DNA of 64,000 nt, from positions 248,001-312,000 of IMG/VR virus record IMGVR_UViG_3300044712_000810, one strand, 5' to 3'. Of this stretch, positions 45,680 through 53,767 are shown piece after piece. The notes beneath the pieces are model-generated. The model was not told the origin of the DNA. It saw only the letters and a list, made by a program, of their open reading frames with translations, and searched no databases. Made by a program: the position numbers and the translations under genes. Within the stretch, counting starts at the first letter, position 1. The number at the start of each line of letters is the position of its first letter. Origin of the DNA: a virus.

Positions 45680-47359
45680 ATGTCTGAAGTGAAGAAGGCT
45701 GAAATCGGAAAGAAGCAGCATCTGCGTGACTCCAAGAAAGTCGAACGCCTGAAGAACGTTCAGTTCGAGTACCATCGTGGTGATCCCTGCATCATCTTCA
45801 AGACCCATGGCGAACCTCAGAAGGTAATGAACTTTGCTCACTTTCTGAACGGCCACGACGAGATTCGTCTCGACGGCATGGGCGAACGCATTCGCGTTCG
45901 TTGCACCGAACAGAACTTTGCAGAGATTCTCGACGAGATCGCCACATGGGATGATGCAACAAAATATTCGGACTATTTCGATCAACTCAAGGTCGAACGC
46001 ACTTCTTTCCAGGAGCGCGTTGAAAAAATCCTAACCCACATCAGAAATCGTGGGCAGATTCAATTCGAGGATATCAATATCCTCCTGAAGAAGGATGTAA
46101 AAGTCCTTCTCAAGACTGGATTCGATACGGTCGAAGGCGGTGTCGTCGTCGATCTGTATCGCCAGACCTCATTCATGGGAGGCCAGTATTGGACCATCCG
46201 CGTCAATCAGATTGAATACGATGGCGGAAAATACCATGAACAGACTCATCATTATTCCATTCACGAATACAATGGATACATGAATATCACGGATCTTCCG
46301 GTCCGTCCCGTCAATGACGAAGAAATGATCTCACTTGAAGAGCGTGGCAAAAAGTTCATGACTTATGCCAACAATGCATCCTACGTTTATTGCGAAGGAT
46401 ACATGTATCGCAAAAGCTGGCTTGGCATCAACAAATGGAACTCCGAAGGGCGTGTCATGATTGACAACGAATCCTTCGGAAAATTCGATTCGAACTACGG
46501 TCGTGGATATCGCGATGATGAACACGGCACCGAAGTCTCCAAAGACATGATTTTCGCTCTTCCTTCCACTGTGAAGGGATACTCGATGAGAATCAAGTAT
46601 TGGGGCGAATTCCGCGTCGATGACCTTCGTCCTATCGAATTCCGCGAGAATGCTTTCGATCTTCTCGTTATGGACAACACCAAAAAGAAACTGGTGCGCG
46701 CTCTTGTCGAGAACAAGGCCACTTTCCGCGATCTGATCTCCGGAAAGGGCGGCGGCACCATCTTCCTGCTCTACGGTCCTCCGGGAACCGGTAAGACCCT
46801 GACCGCAGAAACCGTTTCGGAATTCCTGAAGCGTCCTCTGTACATGGTCAGCGTCGGTGAGCTCGGAACCACCGCAAATGAACTGGAAGCTCGTCTTCGC
46901 GACATTCTGGAACTCGCTACCACCTGGAACGCGATTCTCCTGATCGACGAAGCTGATATCTTCCTGGAGAAGAGAACCACAAACAACATCGAACGCAACG
47001 CCATGGTCGGCATCTTCCTGCGCCTGCTGGAATACTACTCCGGCGTTCTGTTCATGACCACCAACCGTGCGGAAACTCTCGATGAGGCATTCCTTTCGAG
47101 AATCTCCCTCGCCATGCACTATGACAAGCATGACGAAAAGACCCGCATGAAGATCTGGATTTCCCTGCTGTCCGAACAGGGCATCAAGCTGGATTCCCAG
47201 GATCTTGAAAAACTGGCCGTTTACGAACTGAACGGTCGTCAAATCAAAAACATGATCAAAATGGCCATGACTCTCGTCGCAAGCGACGGCGGTCGTGTTA
47301 CCATCGAGGTGATCGAAGAGATCATCAAACATCAAAAGCTCGAAACCAAAAAGAGCTAA
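45680..47359 (+). CDS. AAA+ ATPase (CDC48/FtsH-like fold) with unknown N-terminal domain
   Basis: 559 aa. Residues 1-320 form a phage-specific alpha/beta domain. The AAA+ module has Walker A GPPGTGKT at 366-373, Walker B LLIDEAD with Asp423-Glu424, sensor-1 MTTNRAETLD and an SRI arginine-finger region. Followed by a C-terminal helical lid. Likely a protein-remodelling ATPase; no protease domain is fused. Codon use is markedly GC-richer than neighbours, as in the ter and NAMPT genes. CCGGAG precedes the ATG. Confidence 0.88.
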   Translation: MSEVKKAEIGKKQHLRDSKKVERLKNVQFEYHRGDPCIIFKTHGEPQKVMNFAHFLNGHDEIRLDGMGERIRVRCTEQNFAEILDEIATWDDATKYSDYFDQLKVERTSFQERVEKILTHIRNRGQIQFEDINILLKKDVKVLLKTGFDTVEGGVVVDLYRQTSFMGGQYWTIRVNQIEYDGGKYHEQTHHYSIHEYNGYMNITDLPVRPVNDEEMISLEERGKKFMTYANNASYVYCEGYMYRKSWLGINKWNSEGRVMIDNESFGKFDSNYGRGYRDDEHGTEVSKDMIFALPSTVKGYSMRIKYWGEFRVDDLRPIEFRENAFDLLVMDNTKKKLVRALVENKATFRDLISGKGGGTIFLLYGPPGTGKTLTAETVSEFLKRPLYMVSVGELGTTANELEARLRDILELATTWNAILLIDEADIFLEKRTTNNIERNAMVGIFLRLLEYYSGVLFMTTNRAETLDEAFLSRISLAMHYDKHDEKTRMKIWISLLSEQGIKLDSQDLEKLAVYELNGRQIKNMIKMAMTLVASDGGRVTIEVIEEIIKHQKLETKKS

Positions 47360-47364
47360 ACAAC

Positions 47365-47395
47365 AGGGGCCGAAAGGCCCCTTATTTATTTTTAT
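47365..47395 (+). terminator. Rho-independent terminator
   Basis: AGGGGCC-GAAA-GGCCCCT, then TATTTATTTTTATTTT. Confidence 0.88.
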
Positions 47396-47407
47396 TTTCT
47401 AAATATA

Positions 47408-47425
47408 CATATAGAAATATAGTTA
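47408..47425 (+). promoter_or_regulatory. Phage promoter motif
   Basis: CATATAGAAATATAGTTA, 5 nt before the tRNA, same long-spacer form as at 14093. Confidence 0.68.
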
Positions 47426-47429
47426 ATGC

Positions 47430-47505
47430 GCGCCTGTACCTCAATTGGCAGAGGACCCGGCTCATAACCGGAGCGTTCGGGGTTCGAGTCCCTGCAGGCG
47501 CACCA
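47430..47505 (+). tRNA. tRNA with CAT anticodon (Met or Ile2)
   Basis: Acceptor GCGCCTG/CAGGCGC, loop CTCATAA, D-stem CCTC/GAGG, CCA. G1-C72 pairing argues against an initiator. Confidence 0.93.
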
Positions 47506-47526
47506 AACTTTAACAAGGAGACTGTC

Positions 47527-47832
47527 GTGGAGCAATCGCCTTTTATCTTCCTTGCCATCGGTGCAGTAATCGCACTGGCAATCGGCATAATCGAGTCGAA
47601 CCTGCAGAAGTATCGCGGATACGTTTCTCAGGAAATTCGGGAAAACTGCAAGAAAGAAGGCAGATCTGCCCCCGACCTGTCTCATGATTGGCCTGCACTC
47701 CAAAAGGCTGAAGCCGAACGGTGCATGACAATCGCAACAGACGCCAAGAAGAAGGGTCCCTGGGTGAGAACCTGGGAGCGTGACCACGAGAATGGCGGTT
47801 GGAAGAAGGCCACGGTCGCGAAAGCGGCTTAA
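47527..47832 (+). CDS. Membrane-anchored small protein, GTG start
   Basis: 101 aa. AAGGAG precedes the GTG. N-terminal hydrophobic helix (FIFLAIGAVIALAIGII), then a basic soluble part with two cysteines. GC-richer codons. Unknown. Confidence 0.6.
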   Translation: MEQSPFIFLAIGAVIALAIGIIESNLQKYRGYVSQEIRENCKKEGRSAPDLSHDWPALQKAEAERCMTIATDAKKKGPWVRTWERDHENGGWKKATVAKAA

Positions 47833-47887
47833 CCTAAAAGGCGGGGGACAGGATGTTCCCCGCTGAATTATTTTTACTTGGAGAAAT

Positions 47888-48064
47888 ATGTCACAATCAA
47901 CTGAAGAACTTGTAAATATAGCACATTATCATACAATGAAAGCAAGAATGCATGAACTAACTGCATATTCATATTTAATTCCTGAAAAATTCATTGATGA
48001 GATGATTGACGAATTAGAAAATATAAAAATAAACTTACTTAAACGCAAAATTGAGGACCTTTAA
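47888..48064 (+). CDS. Small helical protein with shared C-terminal tail
   Basis: 58 aa, ending NLLKRKIEDL. TTGGAG precedes the ATG. Directly upstream of the Pth2 gene, with GAGG in its last codons as that gene's ribosome site. Confidence 0.6.
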   Translation: MSQSTEELVNIAHYHTMKARMHELTAYSYLIPEKFIDEMIDELENIKINLLKRKIEDL

Positions 48065-48475
48065 ATGTCAGAAAATAAAGAACCAAAACAAGTTATTGTC
48101 ATGCGCAAAGATTTAAATATGCGCAAAGGCAAAATGTGTGCACAAGCAGCACATGCAAGTCTCGCTGTCATTTTAAGAAAGATGGTAGTTGAACAAAACT
48201 ACGACATGGTATCACGCATGTTAGTTACAATAAAAGATAGTCCATTCGATGAATGGTTGACTAATAGATTTAAAAAAGTAGTACTATCATGTGATAGTGA
48301 ACAAGAAATAATCGATATCGAATCAAAATGCAACGAACTTCGAATTCCAAACGCATTAATTACAGATGCAGGTCTTACTGAATTCGATGGAGTTCCAACA
48401 AAAACCTGCATAGCAATCGGTCCATGGGATCCTGATGAAATTGATAAAGTAACTGGAAACTTAAAGTTGTTGTAA
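48065..48475 (+). CDS. pth2: Peptidyl-tRNA hydrolase, Pth2 family
   Basis: 136 aa, full-length Pth2. QVIVMRKDLNMRKGKMCAQAAHAS is the catalytic N-terminal block, and VVLSCDSEQEI, PNALITDAGLTEFDGVPT and CIAIGPWDPDEIDKVTG complete the family pattern almost without gaps. Pth2 frees peptides from peptidyl-tRNA and is typical of archaea and eukaryotes, less of bacteria. It would recycle tRNA, which fits the large tRNA set. A second, shorter Pth2-like gene lies at 42459. Confidence 0.93.
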   Translation: MSENKEPKQVIVMRKDLNMRKGKMCAQAAHASLAVILRKMVVEQNYDMVSRMLVTIKDSPFDEWLTNRFKKVVLSCDSEQEIIDIESKCNELRIPNALITDAGLTEFDGVPTKTCIAIGPWDPDEIDKVTGNLKLL

Positions 48476-48476
48476 T

Positions 48477-49016
48477 ATGGAAGAAGTTATAGAATGGGTT
48501 TGTATGACATGGTTAAGAATCTTTGGAAGTAAAAAAACCAAAGAAAATATATATGCTGCTAAAAAATTAAACATGCCCATTGATGGAAGAATTTTTACAG
48601 TTGTAAATGAAGTTTTAGATACTACACTTGAACAACTTTGTACAAAAAAACAAATAACAGCATTCACACATGATAGAAATTCAGGAAATATAAAAGTTAC
48701 ATTTAACGGAAACATAATATTAACTACAATTAAATCATCTGGACGATTTTTATCATATGGAAAAATATTCCGTAATGATAAACAAATTTATGAATGGAAT
48801 TCTAACAATGATGATGGTAATATTTCACCAAGAAATCACTACTTGTTTATAAAAACTTGTAATAATTTTGTGATAAATAATATAGTCGACAATAAAAATT
48901 TTAGTTTAAAAAATTTTGTTAAAATAGAAAATGATACTGAAGTTTTACTTAACATACTTAATGAAATTGACGATGTTAAAATAGAACTACAAAAAAAACT
49001 AATACAGGAGCTATAA
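48477..49016 (+). CDS. Unknown protein, tandem paralogue 1, shared tail
   Basis: 179 aa. Shares with the next protein an MPID/YPID-preceded helix, a YEWN block and the end LLNILNEIDDVKIELQKKLIQEL in pieces (next: LTRMLDEIDEAKILLQKKIITEL). The last codons contain AGGAG for the next gene. Function unknown. Confidence 0.65.
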   Translation: MEEVIEWVCMTWLRIFGSKKTKENIYAAKKLNMPIDGRIFTVVNEVLDTTLEQLCTKKQITAFTHDRNSGNIKVTFNGNIILTTIKSSGRFLSYGKIFRNDKQIYEWNSNNDDGNISPRNHYLFIKTCNNFVINNIVDNKNFSLKNFVKIENDTEVLLNILNEIDDVKIELQKKLIQEL

Positions 49017-49520
49017 GTGTTTAACACTATACGCGAATGGTTTGCACCAAAAAATGTTCTTACTGATAAACGCGCAAGAGAAGCATTAGAATTAACAGGA
49101 AACCTTAATTATCCAATTGATACAACTCTTGATAGTGTTCTTTATAAATTATTAACAACAAGCGCATTAACAGAAGTAAAACAACAACCATATGAAATAG
49201 ATTTTGCATTCTCAAATGGAATTAAGTTTGTTAATGTTTGGAATTCAAATAAATACTATGCATGGTTAAATAAAGGTAAAATCATAAATGAATCTGAAGT
49301 TCTATATGAATGGAATGATTCGTGTGTTACTCCTATAACTATGGCCACATTGAAAGTAAAAATTGCACAATTTTGTGTAGGTAGAATATTATCACATCAA
49401 AACTTTAGTCTAATAAAACATATTGAAAATATTGATAATTTAAACCAATTAACACGAATGTTAGATGAAATTGATGAAGCAAAAATATTATTGCAAAAGA
49501 AAATCATAACAGAATTATAA
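49017..49520 (+). CDS. Unknown protein, tandem paralogue 2, shared tail, GTG start
   Basis: 167 aa. GTG start directly after the preceding stop with AGGAGC upstream. Ends LLQKKIITEL; the next gene starts 25 bases later, so the tail is not forced by an overlap. Confidence 0.65.
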   Translation: MFNTIREWFAPKNVLTDKRAREALELTGNLNYPIDTTLDSVLYKLLTTSALTEVKQQPYEIDFAFSNGIKFVNVWNSNKYYAWLNKGKIINESEVLYEWNDSCVTPITMATLKVKIAQFCVGRILSHQNFSLIKHIENIDNLNQLTRMLDEIDEAKILLQKKIITEL

Positions 49521-49545
49521 ACAGTTTAACCGGAGTTTAAGATTT

Positions 49546-50628
49546 ATGTATGTAAGTATTGTAAATGGTAAATTTCAATATGATTTAACTAAATTCAATT
49601 CTGAAACAGATTTAGAAAAACAAGAACAAATAGCAATTGAAATAGTAAAAGAAATTTACGATAAAGCATCACAAATACAAAATGAAGGAATTGTTAGTGG
49701 TAATAGAATTATTATCATGGAAGTTTCTCCAGAATTATCACCAGTGTTTCTTAAAACTATGATAAAAAATAGAGCAATATCAGAATTGCATGTTAAAAGA
49801 ATTAAAGCGCATATTGAAAATAACACTTTTAATTTAACTCCACAACCTATCATTTTTGATAGTGATTTTAAATTATCAGATGGACAACATAGACTTCACG
49901 CAATAATCAAATCTAAAAAAAGTATTCCACTCTATATATCATTTATGGATAAAAAGCATTCAGATTTAGAATATCTTGATCTTGGAAAAACAAGAACACG
50001 TTATGCAAACCATCTAATGCATACAAATGGTAATATGCCGTGGGATGAAGATGGTGATAAATTAATAAGCGTATTATATAATTTTTCAAGTGCATCTAAA
50101 AATAAAACACCATTAACATCAAACGGTTTTAGAATTAAACCATTAATGTCATACCAATCATGTATGACAATTTGGAATTATGATACAACTCTATGTGAAA
50201 ATGCCATATCCTATGCAAAAGAAATCAAAGCACAATGTATTGGTAATAATAATCATTTAAGAGTATATACAAATGTTATAGCATTTTCACATTTTATTTT
50301 AAATTGGTCATGTCAAGATAACTATTATCGTCAACATGTAAGAAATAATAAACAAGATGTTGATGATTTCTTTAATACATTATTAAATGGATATGACACT
50401 TCTGGAAGATCACCCTTAAATAATGCCGCATTAAAACTACGAGATGTATTCCTTTCAGGAATTAATGCAAAAGATGATAATCATCGAACATTTATGCAAA
50501 TAATGTTCATTTTTAAATGTTGGGATAATTATAAAAATAAGATAGATACGCCGAATGTAAGTATGTCGGCATTTAATATAAAACATGGCTCTACTGTTGT
50601 ATGGCCAATTATTGATAATTTAATTTAA
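49546..50628 (+). CDS. ParB/Srx-like domain protein
   Basis: 360 aa. The central block VKRIKAHIENNTFNLTPQPIIFDSDFKLSDGQHRLHAIIKS, given here in parts, has the ParB N-domain order: a helix, strand PQPIIF, then LSDGQHRLHA in the place of the ParB GERRxRA nucleotide-binding motif. Similar domains occur in DGQHRxxA-type phage and DNA-modification-associated proteins. No HTH is evident. PRTRC cassettes include a ParB-related protein, but this gene is 45 kb from the cassette, so a link is speculative. Confidence 0.62.
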   Translation: MYVSIVNGKFQYDLTKFNSETDLEKQEQIAIEIVKEIYDKASQIQNEGIVSGNRIIIMEVSPELSPVFLKTMIKNRAISELHVKRIKAHIENNTFNLTPQPIIFDSDFKLSDGQHRLHAIIKSKKSIPLYISFMDKKHSDLEYLDLGKTRTRYANHLMHTNGNMPWDEDGDKLISVLYNFSSASKNKTPLTSNGFRIKPLMSYQSCMTIWNYDTTLCENAISYAKEIKAQCIGNNNHLRVYTNVIAFSHFILNWSCQDNYYRQHVRNNKQDVDDFFNTLLNGYDTSGRSPLNNAALKLRDVFLSGINAKDDNHRTFMQIMFIFKCWDNYKNKIDTPNVSMSAFNIKHGSTVVWPIIDNLI

Positions 50629-50640
50629 AAAAATAATACA

Positions 50641-50665
50641 AAGGCCTTCGGGCCTTTTCTTTTTG
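50641..50665 (+). terminator. Rho-independent terminator
   Basis: AAGGCC-TTCG-GGCCTT, then TTCTTTTTG. Confidence 0.88.
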
Positions 50666-50679
50666 TTTGGAGGAAATAT

Positions 50680-51567
50680 ATGGGCGCAAGAAATGAAATG
50701 CTATTAAATATAGCAGATAAAGAATGGGAAGGATTTACACTTCCTGATTTAGATCCAAAACGTCAAGGACGTTACAGAGTTCATATTCCACAACTAATGG
50801 ATCAAATGGAAGAGAATGAAGGAATATGGTGTCGTAATCACTGTTCAAGTGGCAATTTAACACCTAGTAATCGTGGCGTTTATGGTTCCCAGTTACCGTT
50901 ACAACCCAATACAAAAGTAATTGTTAAATTTAGAATGAATAGTTTAAATTCAGGTTATATTGAAAAGATTGTATCTGATAGTGAACCAAATAGTAACGTT
51001 GATGTTGGTAAAAATGAATCAAGTACTCCAGTAATAAGTGAATTTGATAGAGACGAACAATATATAGTAATGAAGACTCCAAAACGATATCAAATCATGT
51101 ATATGAATGAAGATACTAGTACTGATCCAAATACTATCTTTATTGTATTTAATAGGGATAATGGCCCAACATCTGGACGGAGCATTACTAAGTATAGTGA
51201 GGACGGTATTCATCACTATACTAGGAACAATTATCGTGAACGTATTTTACAAGATAAAACAGTTCAAATAGATGAAAATTACATGAACAAAATTGCTGGA
51301 AAAAAGAAAACTAGTATAGGTACTAGTAATCATCTTTCAATCGGTGAAGATAATATTATTGAAATCGGTGGAAAGAAACACGAAAAAATAAAAACTGAAT
51401 ATGTAATTCAAGTTGATGAAATACAAATTCAAGCAAAAAATATAGTATTTAAAGGTTCTGAAAGTATAGTAATTGATGCACCAGTGGTTGCAATAAATAC
51501 TGGACCAAATGATAAATCAGTAGATACACCTGAACCAACACCTATAGTTCCAAAACTGGAGGAATAA
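50680..51567 (+). CDS. Tail spike / baseplate hub protein (gp5/VgrG-like OB-fold)
   Basis: 295 aa. Residues 24-95 fit the OB-fold of phage baseplate V / gp5 proteins: GRYRVHIPQLMD, then a Gly-rich loop and LPLQPNTKVIVKFRMNS with a final GYIEKIVSD strand. The C-terminal part (from about 200) is a series of short beta repeats (IGTSNHLSIGEDNIIEIGGK...IVFKGSESIVIDAPVVAI) like the triple-stranded beta-helix of spikes. Expected at the tip of a contractile tail. TTGGAGG precedes the ATG. Confidence 0.78.
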   Translation: MGARNEMLLNIADKEWEGFTLPDLDPKRQGRYRVHIPQLMDQMEENEGIWCRNHCSSGNLTPSNRGVYGSQLPLQPNTKVIVKFRMNSLNSGYIEKIVSDSEPNSNVDVGKNESSTPVISEFDRDEQYIVMKTPKRYQIMYMNEDTSTDPNTIFIVFNRDNGPTSGRSITKYSEDGIHHYTRNNYRERILQDKTVQIDENYMNKIAGKKKTSIGTSNHLSIGEDNIIEIGGKKHEKIKTEYVIQVDEIQIQAKNIVFKGSESIVIDAPVVAINTGPNDKSVDTPEPTPIVPKLEE

Positions 51568-51572
51568 AAGAA

Positions 51573-51597
51573 AGGCCGCCGAAGCGGCCCTATTTAT
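51573..51597. terminator. Bidirectional terminator hairpin
   Basis: GGCCGC-CGAA-GCGGCC between convergent genes, with TATTTATTT on one side and A/T-rich CTTTTATT on the other strand. Confidence 0.8.
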
Positions 51598-51794
51598 TTG
51601 TTATAGTGTGCACGACATCTGGCTTTATCTTCTTCTGAGAGGTATTTCCCTTCCCAGTCCAAGATTCCAAGCCGTTTATCTATCGCCCACTGTTCTTCAG
51701 GCGATAACTTCATGAAGTTTGATGGGCGTTCGAATGATTTTTCGAACATTGCACGTTCACGATCATAATCGTGTGGTTTATCACTGTTTAACAC
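51594..51794 (-). CDS. Small protein, unknown, GTG start
   Basis: 66 aa. The GTG at 51794 is chosen over the longer TTG frame because GAGGTG lies just upstream. Contains KLSPEEQWAIDKRLGILDWEG, whose ILDWE echoes the ends of the small proteins at 21.1-21.7 kb. Second gene of a minus-strand pair. Confidence 0.6.
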   Translation of the reverse strand: MLNSDKPHDYDRERAMFEKSFERPSNFMKLSPEEQWAIDKRLGILDWEGKYLSEEDKARCRAHYNK

Positions 51795-52032
51795 TTGTAG
51801 GCACCTCGTGTTCAATGATTGTAAATCTACTTATGATGTCTTCGCCATTACCGAATCGTTCCGCAAATGCCTTTTCACTGATTACGGTTATAGTGTATGA
51901 TGCGGTTTTGATGATGATTTCATCAACACCACATTCTTTAAGTCTCTGATCAGCAACAAACTTTAAAAATCCAAGGTCATTTACTAAAGAATCCATGACA
52001 GATACTACTCGATTTTTAATATCCTGAAACAT
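51781..52032 (-). CDS. Small protein, unknown
   Basis: 83 aa, alpha/beta (IIIKTASYTITVISEKAFAER). AAGGAGG precedes the ATG on the minus strand, and an inverted promoter motif lies 20 nt further upstream. Confidence 0.65.
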   Translation of the reverse strand: MFQDIKNRVVSVMDSLVNDLGFLKFVADQRLKECGVDEIIIKTASYTITVISEKAFAERFGNGEDIISRFTIIEHEVPTSVKQ

Positions 52033-52050
52033 GTTTGCCTCCTTGGTTAA

Positions 52051-52072
52051 TGATATATTTCTATATAAAAGT
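52051..52072 (-). promoter_or_regulatory. Phage promoter motif, minus strand
   Basis: Reads CTTTTATATAGAAATATATCA on the minus strand, pointing at the two minus-strand genes. It shows the motif is oriented and travels with gene direction. Confidence 0.72.
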
Positions 52073-52084
52073 GAGGAATATTAA

Positions 52085-53080
52085 ATGGGTTGCTTAATTA
52101 CATCCGGTCAAATATCCGGAAATATGGATATAGATATTAAACATTTAAAGACATTAATCAAATCAAGAATTCAAGATATGGCAATGGGATATCTTGAATC
52201 TCCACTTAACAGAGTAATGACTGGCACCAATGTACTTGGTGGAACAATGAATAGTATTAAAGATGCTATGAGTAATCCACAATTTCCATATATACCAAAA
52301 GATGGTGCTAGTATAAAACAAATGGTTAGAAATTTAGGTCAAGGAATATTACAGAATGGTCAAGGAATGGTTAAAAATATGATAACTTCTGGTATGCAGA
52401 ATATCATAATGCCATTACCCGCAATGGCCATGAATAATTCTAACTTAGCATTTGAAAACGTAAATGCATTCAGAAGTAATGTTAATAATTTACGCATACC
52501 ATTATCCGATAGAACGTCGGCACTTAATTTACCAAAAACAAAAGATGACATGAAGACTTTACTGACTGATATGTTTTGTGGTGGGGCGCAAAATCTACTT
52601 GGAATGTCTGGAAACTTCACTAGTGCAAGTCAATTTGGTAATATTACAGGTATGTTAAATCAAAATATGACACAATCATTAATGTCTGGTGCAATGGGTG
52701 CGCTCGGAGGTCTTGAAGGGAATTTATTAAGTCAAGGCATGGGTATGGAAAAACTTGCACCTATGAGTAAAATTACTAAAGTTCAAGATATGGAAATGAA
52801 TTTAGGTCGTGCACCAACAGATTTTTCAGATACACTTGGAACTGCTGGATTAAAAAGTACAGGTGCTGTTGATTGGGTAAATCCAAATCTACAACCAGAA
52901 AATCCAGTACCGATGAGTCAACAAGTACAAGATAATTATGAAATGGTAAAAGAAGAAATTAATACACATGTTAAAGATTTTGGTGATATGATTGATTCAC
53001 ATAGTGATAAAATGAAAGAGCTTTATTATAATAAAGATTTTAATTTTTCAAATTATCAACAAGAAGTTGACAACTTGTAG
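52085..53080 (+). CDS. Putative tail-associated structural protein
   Basis: 331 aa, Met/Asn/Gly-rich, with repeated GMxNxM/GxGM segments (GQGILQNGQGMVKNMITSGMQ, LSQGMGMEKL) and no catalytic motif. Position after the spike gene and before another small gene suggests a baseplate-associated role, which is inferred. GTGAGGAA precedes the ATG. Confidence 0.5.
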   Translation: MGCLITSGQISGNMDIDIKHLKTLIKSRIQDMAMGYLESPLNRVMTGTNVLGGTMNSIKDAMSNPQFPYIPKDGASIKQMVRNLGQGILQNGQGMVKNMITSGMQNIIMPLPAMAMNNSNLAFENVNAFRSNVNNLRIPLSDRTSALNLPKTKDDMKTLLTDMFCGGAQNLLGMSGNFTSASQFGNITGMLNQNMTQSLMSGAMGALGGLEGNLLSQGMGMEKLAPMSKITKVQDMEMNLGRAPTDFSDTLGTAGLKSTGAVDWVNPNLQPENPVPMSQQVQDNYEMVKEEINTHVKDFGDMIDSHSDKMKELYYNKDFNFSNYQQEVDNL

Positions 53081-53088
53081 GAGTATAT

Positions 53089-53334
53089 ATGGGTAATGCG
53101 GCAAAAAATATTGGATTTGTCTTAAATCAAGCTAAAACAAAAATCATGGGTTTTATGACATGGACATCAAAAGAACCACACAAATTAATGATGTTTAAAG
53201 AATCGTGTTGTTTTTATGTAGATTCAGAGACGAATTTACCAATGGTTAAGTGGGCTGATAGCTCGGGCAAGATATGGAAAGGACAATTACAGTTAAATAG
53301 TATTGTTCCTGATGGTCAAGTTGAGAGTGAATAA
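53089..53334 (+). CDS. Small protein, unknown
   Basis: 81 aa, beta-rich C-terminal half. AGGAG precedes the ATG, nine bases after the preceding stop. Possibly structural by context. Confidence 0.6.
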   Translation: MGNAAKNIGFVLNQAKTKIMGFMTWTSKEPHKLMMFKESCCFYVDSETNLPMVKWADSSGKIWKGQLQLNSIVPDGQVESE

Positions 53335-53351
53335 TATTTAATATTCATAAG

Positions 53352-53370
53352 TTTGATATAGAAATATTAA
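53352..53370 (+). promoter_or_regulatory. Phage promoter motif for ncRNA 1
   Basis: TTTGATATAGAAATATTAA, first of three consecutive promoter motifs each followed by a noncoding transcript. Confidence 0.72.
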
Positions 53371-53565
53371 TGAAAGCTCCGGAGAGGCATCGCCCCACCC
53401 CACGCTGGCCCGGACATGATCTGACGCCATAGCGTAGCTTCGCCACAGCGTAACCCGATAGGCAGATTTGCACACGGGCATCGGCCATCGACGCTAACTG
53501 GCGATCTGGCACATCGCCTCTCCACTCGCTTGAGGGGACCTTCGGGTCCCCTTTCTACTTTTTTT
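53371..53565 (+). ncRNA. Noncoding RNA 1 (GC-rich)
   Basis: About 190 nt with no credible ORF, much more GC-rich than its surroundings. GGAGAGGC (53381-53388) closes with GCCTCTCC (53516-53523). Contains direct repeats CGCCATAGCGTA and CGCCACAGCGTA (53425 and 53441). Ends in the terminator AGGGGACC-TTCG-GGTCCCCT followed by a T-rich stretch (53533-53566). Confidence 0.68.
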
Positions 53566-53576
53566 GTTTTCTGTAT

Positions 53577-53594
53577 TTTGATATAGAAATAGTA
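53577..53594 (+). promoter_or_regulatory. Phage promoter motif for ncRNA 2
   Basis: TTTGATATAGAAATAGTA immediately after the ncRNA 1 terminator. Confidence 0.74.
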
Positions 53595-53738
53595 AAGTAC
53601 GCATAATGGAAACGCCGGGATGCCTCCTTGGCTCTTGTGGGATTGGCTCACAAGGGTAATAAGGTCCGGTTGATCCATGCGTGGTTGGCGGGGTAGAGTC
53701 TGTATAGATTCCCCCGCTAACCGATATTTATTTTTTTA
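53595..53738 (+). ncRNA. Noncoding RNA 2
   Basis: About 140 nt without an ORF. Internal hairpin CTCTTGTG/CACAAG around 53632-53657; GCATAATGG...CCATGC outer pairing possible; terminal hairpin GTTGGCGGGG / CCCCGCTAAC then ATTTATTTTTTT as terminator. Confidence 0.66.
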
Positions 53739-53749
53739 ATATTTACTTG

Positions 53750-53767
53750 TTTCATATAGAAATAGTT
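53750..53767 (+). promoter_or_regulatory. Phage promoter motif for ncRNA 3
   Basis: TTTCATATAGAAATAGTT, directly after the ncRNA 2 terminator. Confidence 0.74.

Noticed and set aside
46331-47335. 334-aa minus-strand ORF opposite the AAA+ gene
   Set aside because: Antisense shadow of a GC-richer gene with clear Walker motifs; no start site or family.
53367-53678. 103-aa minus-strand ORF across ncRNA 1 and 2
   Set aside because: Spans two terminators and two plus-strand promoter motifs, has no ribosome site and an Arg/Cys-rich product typical of structured RNA read as protein.
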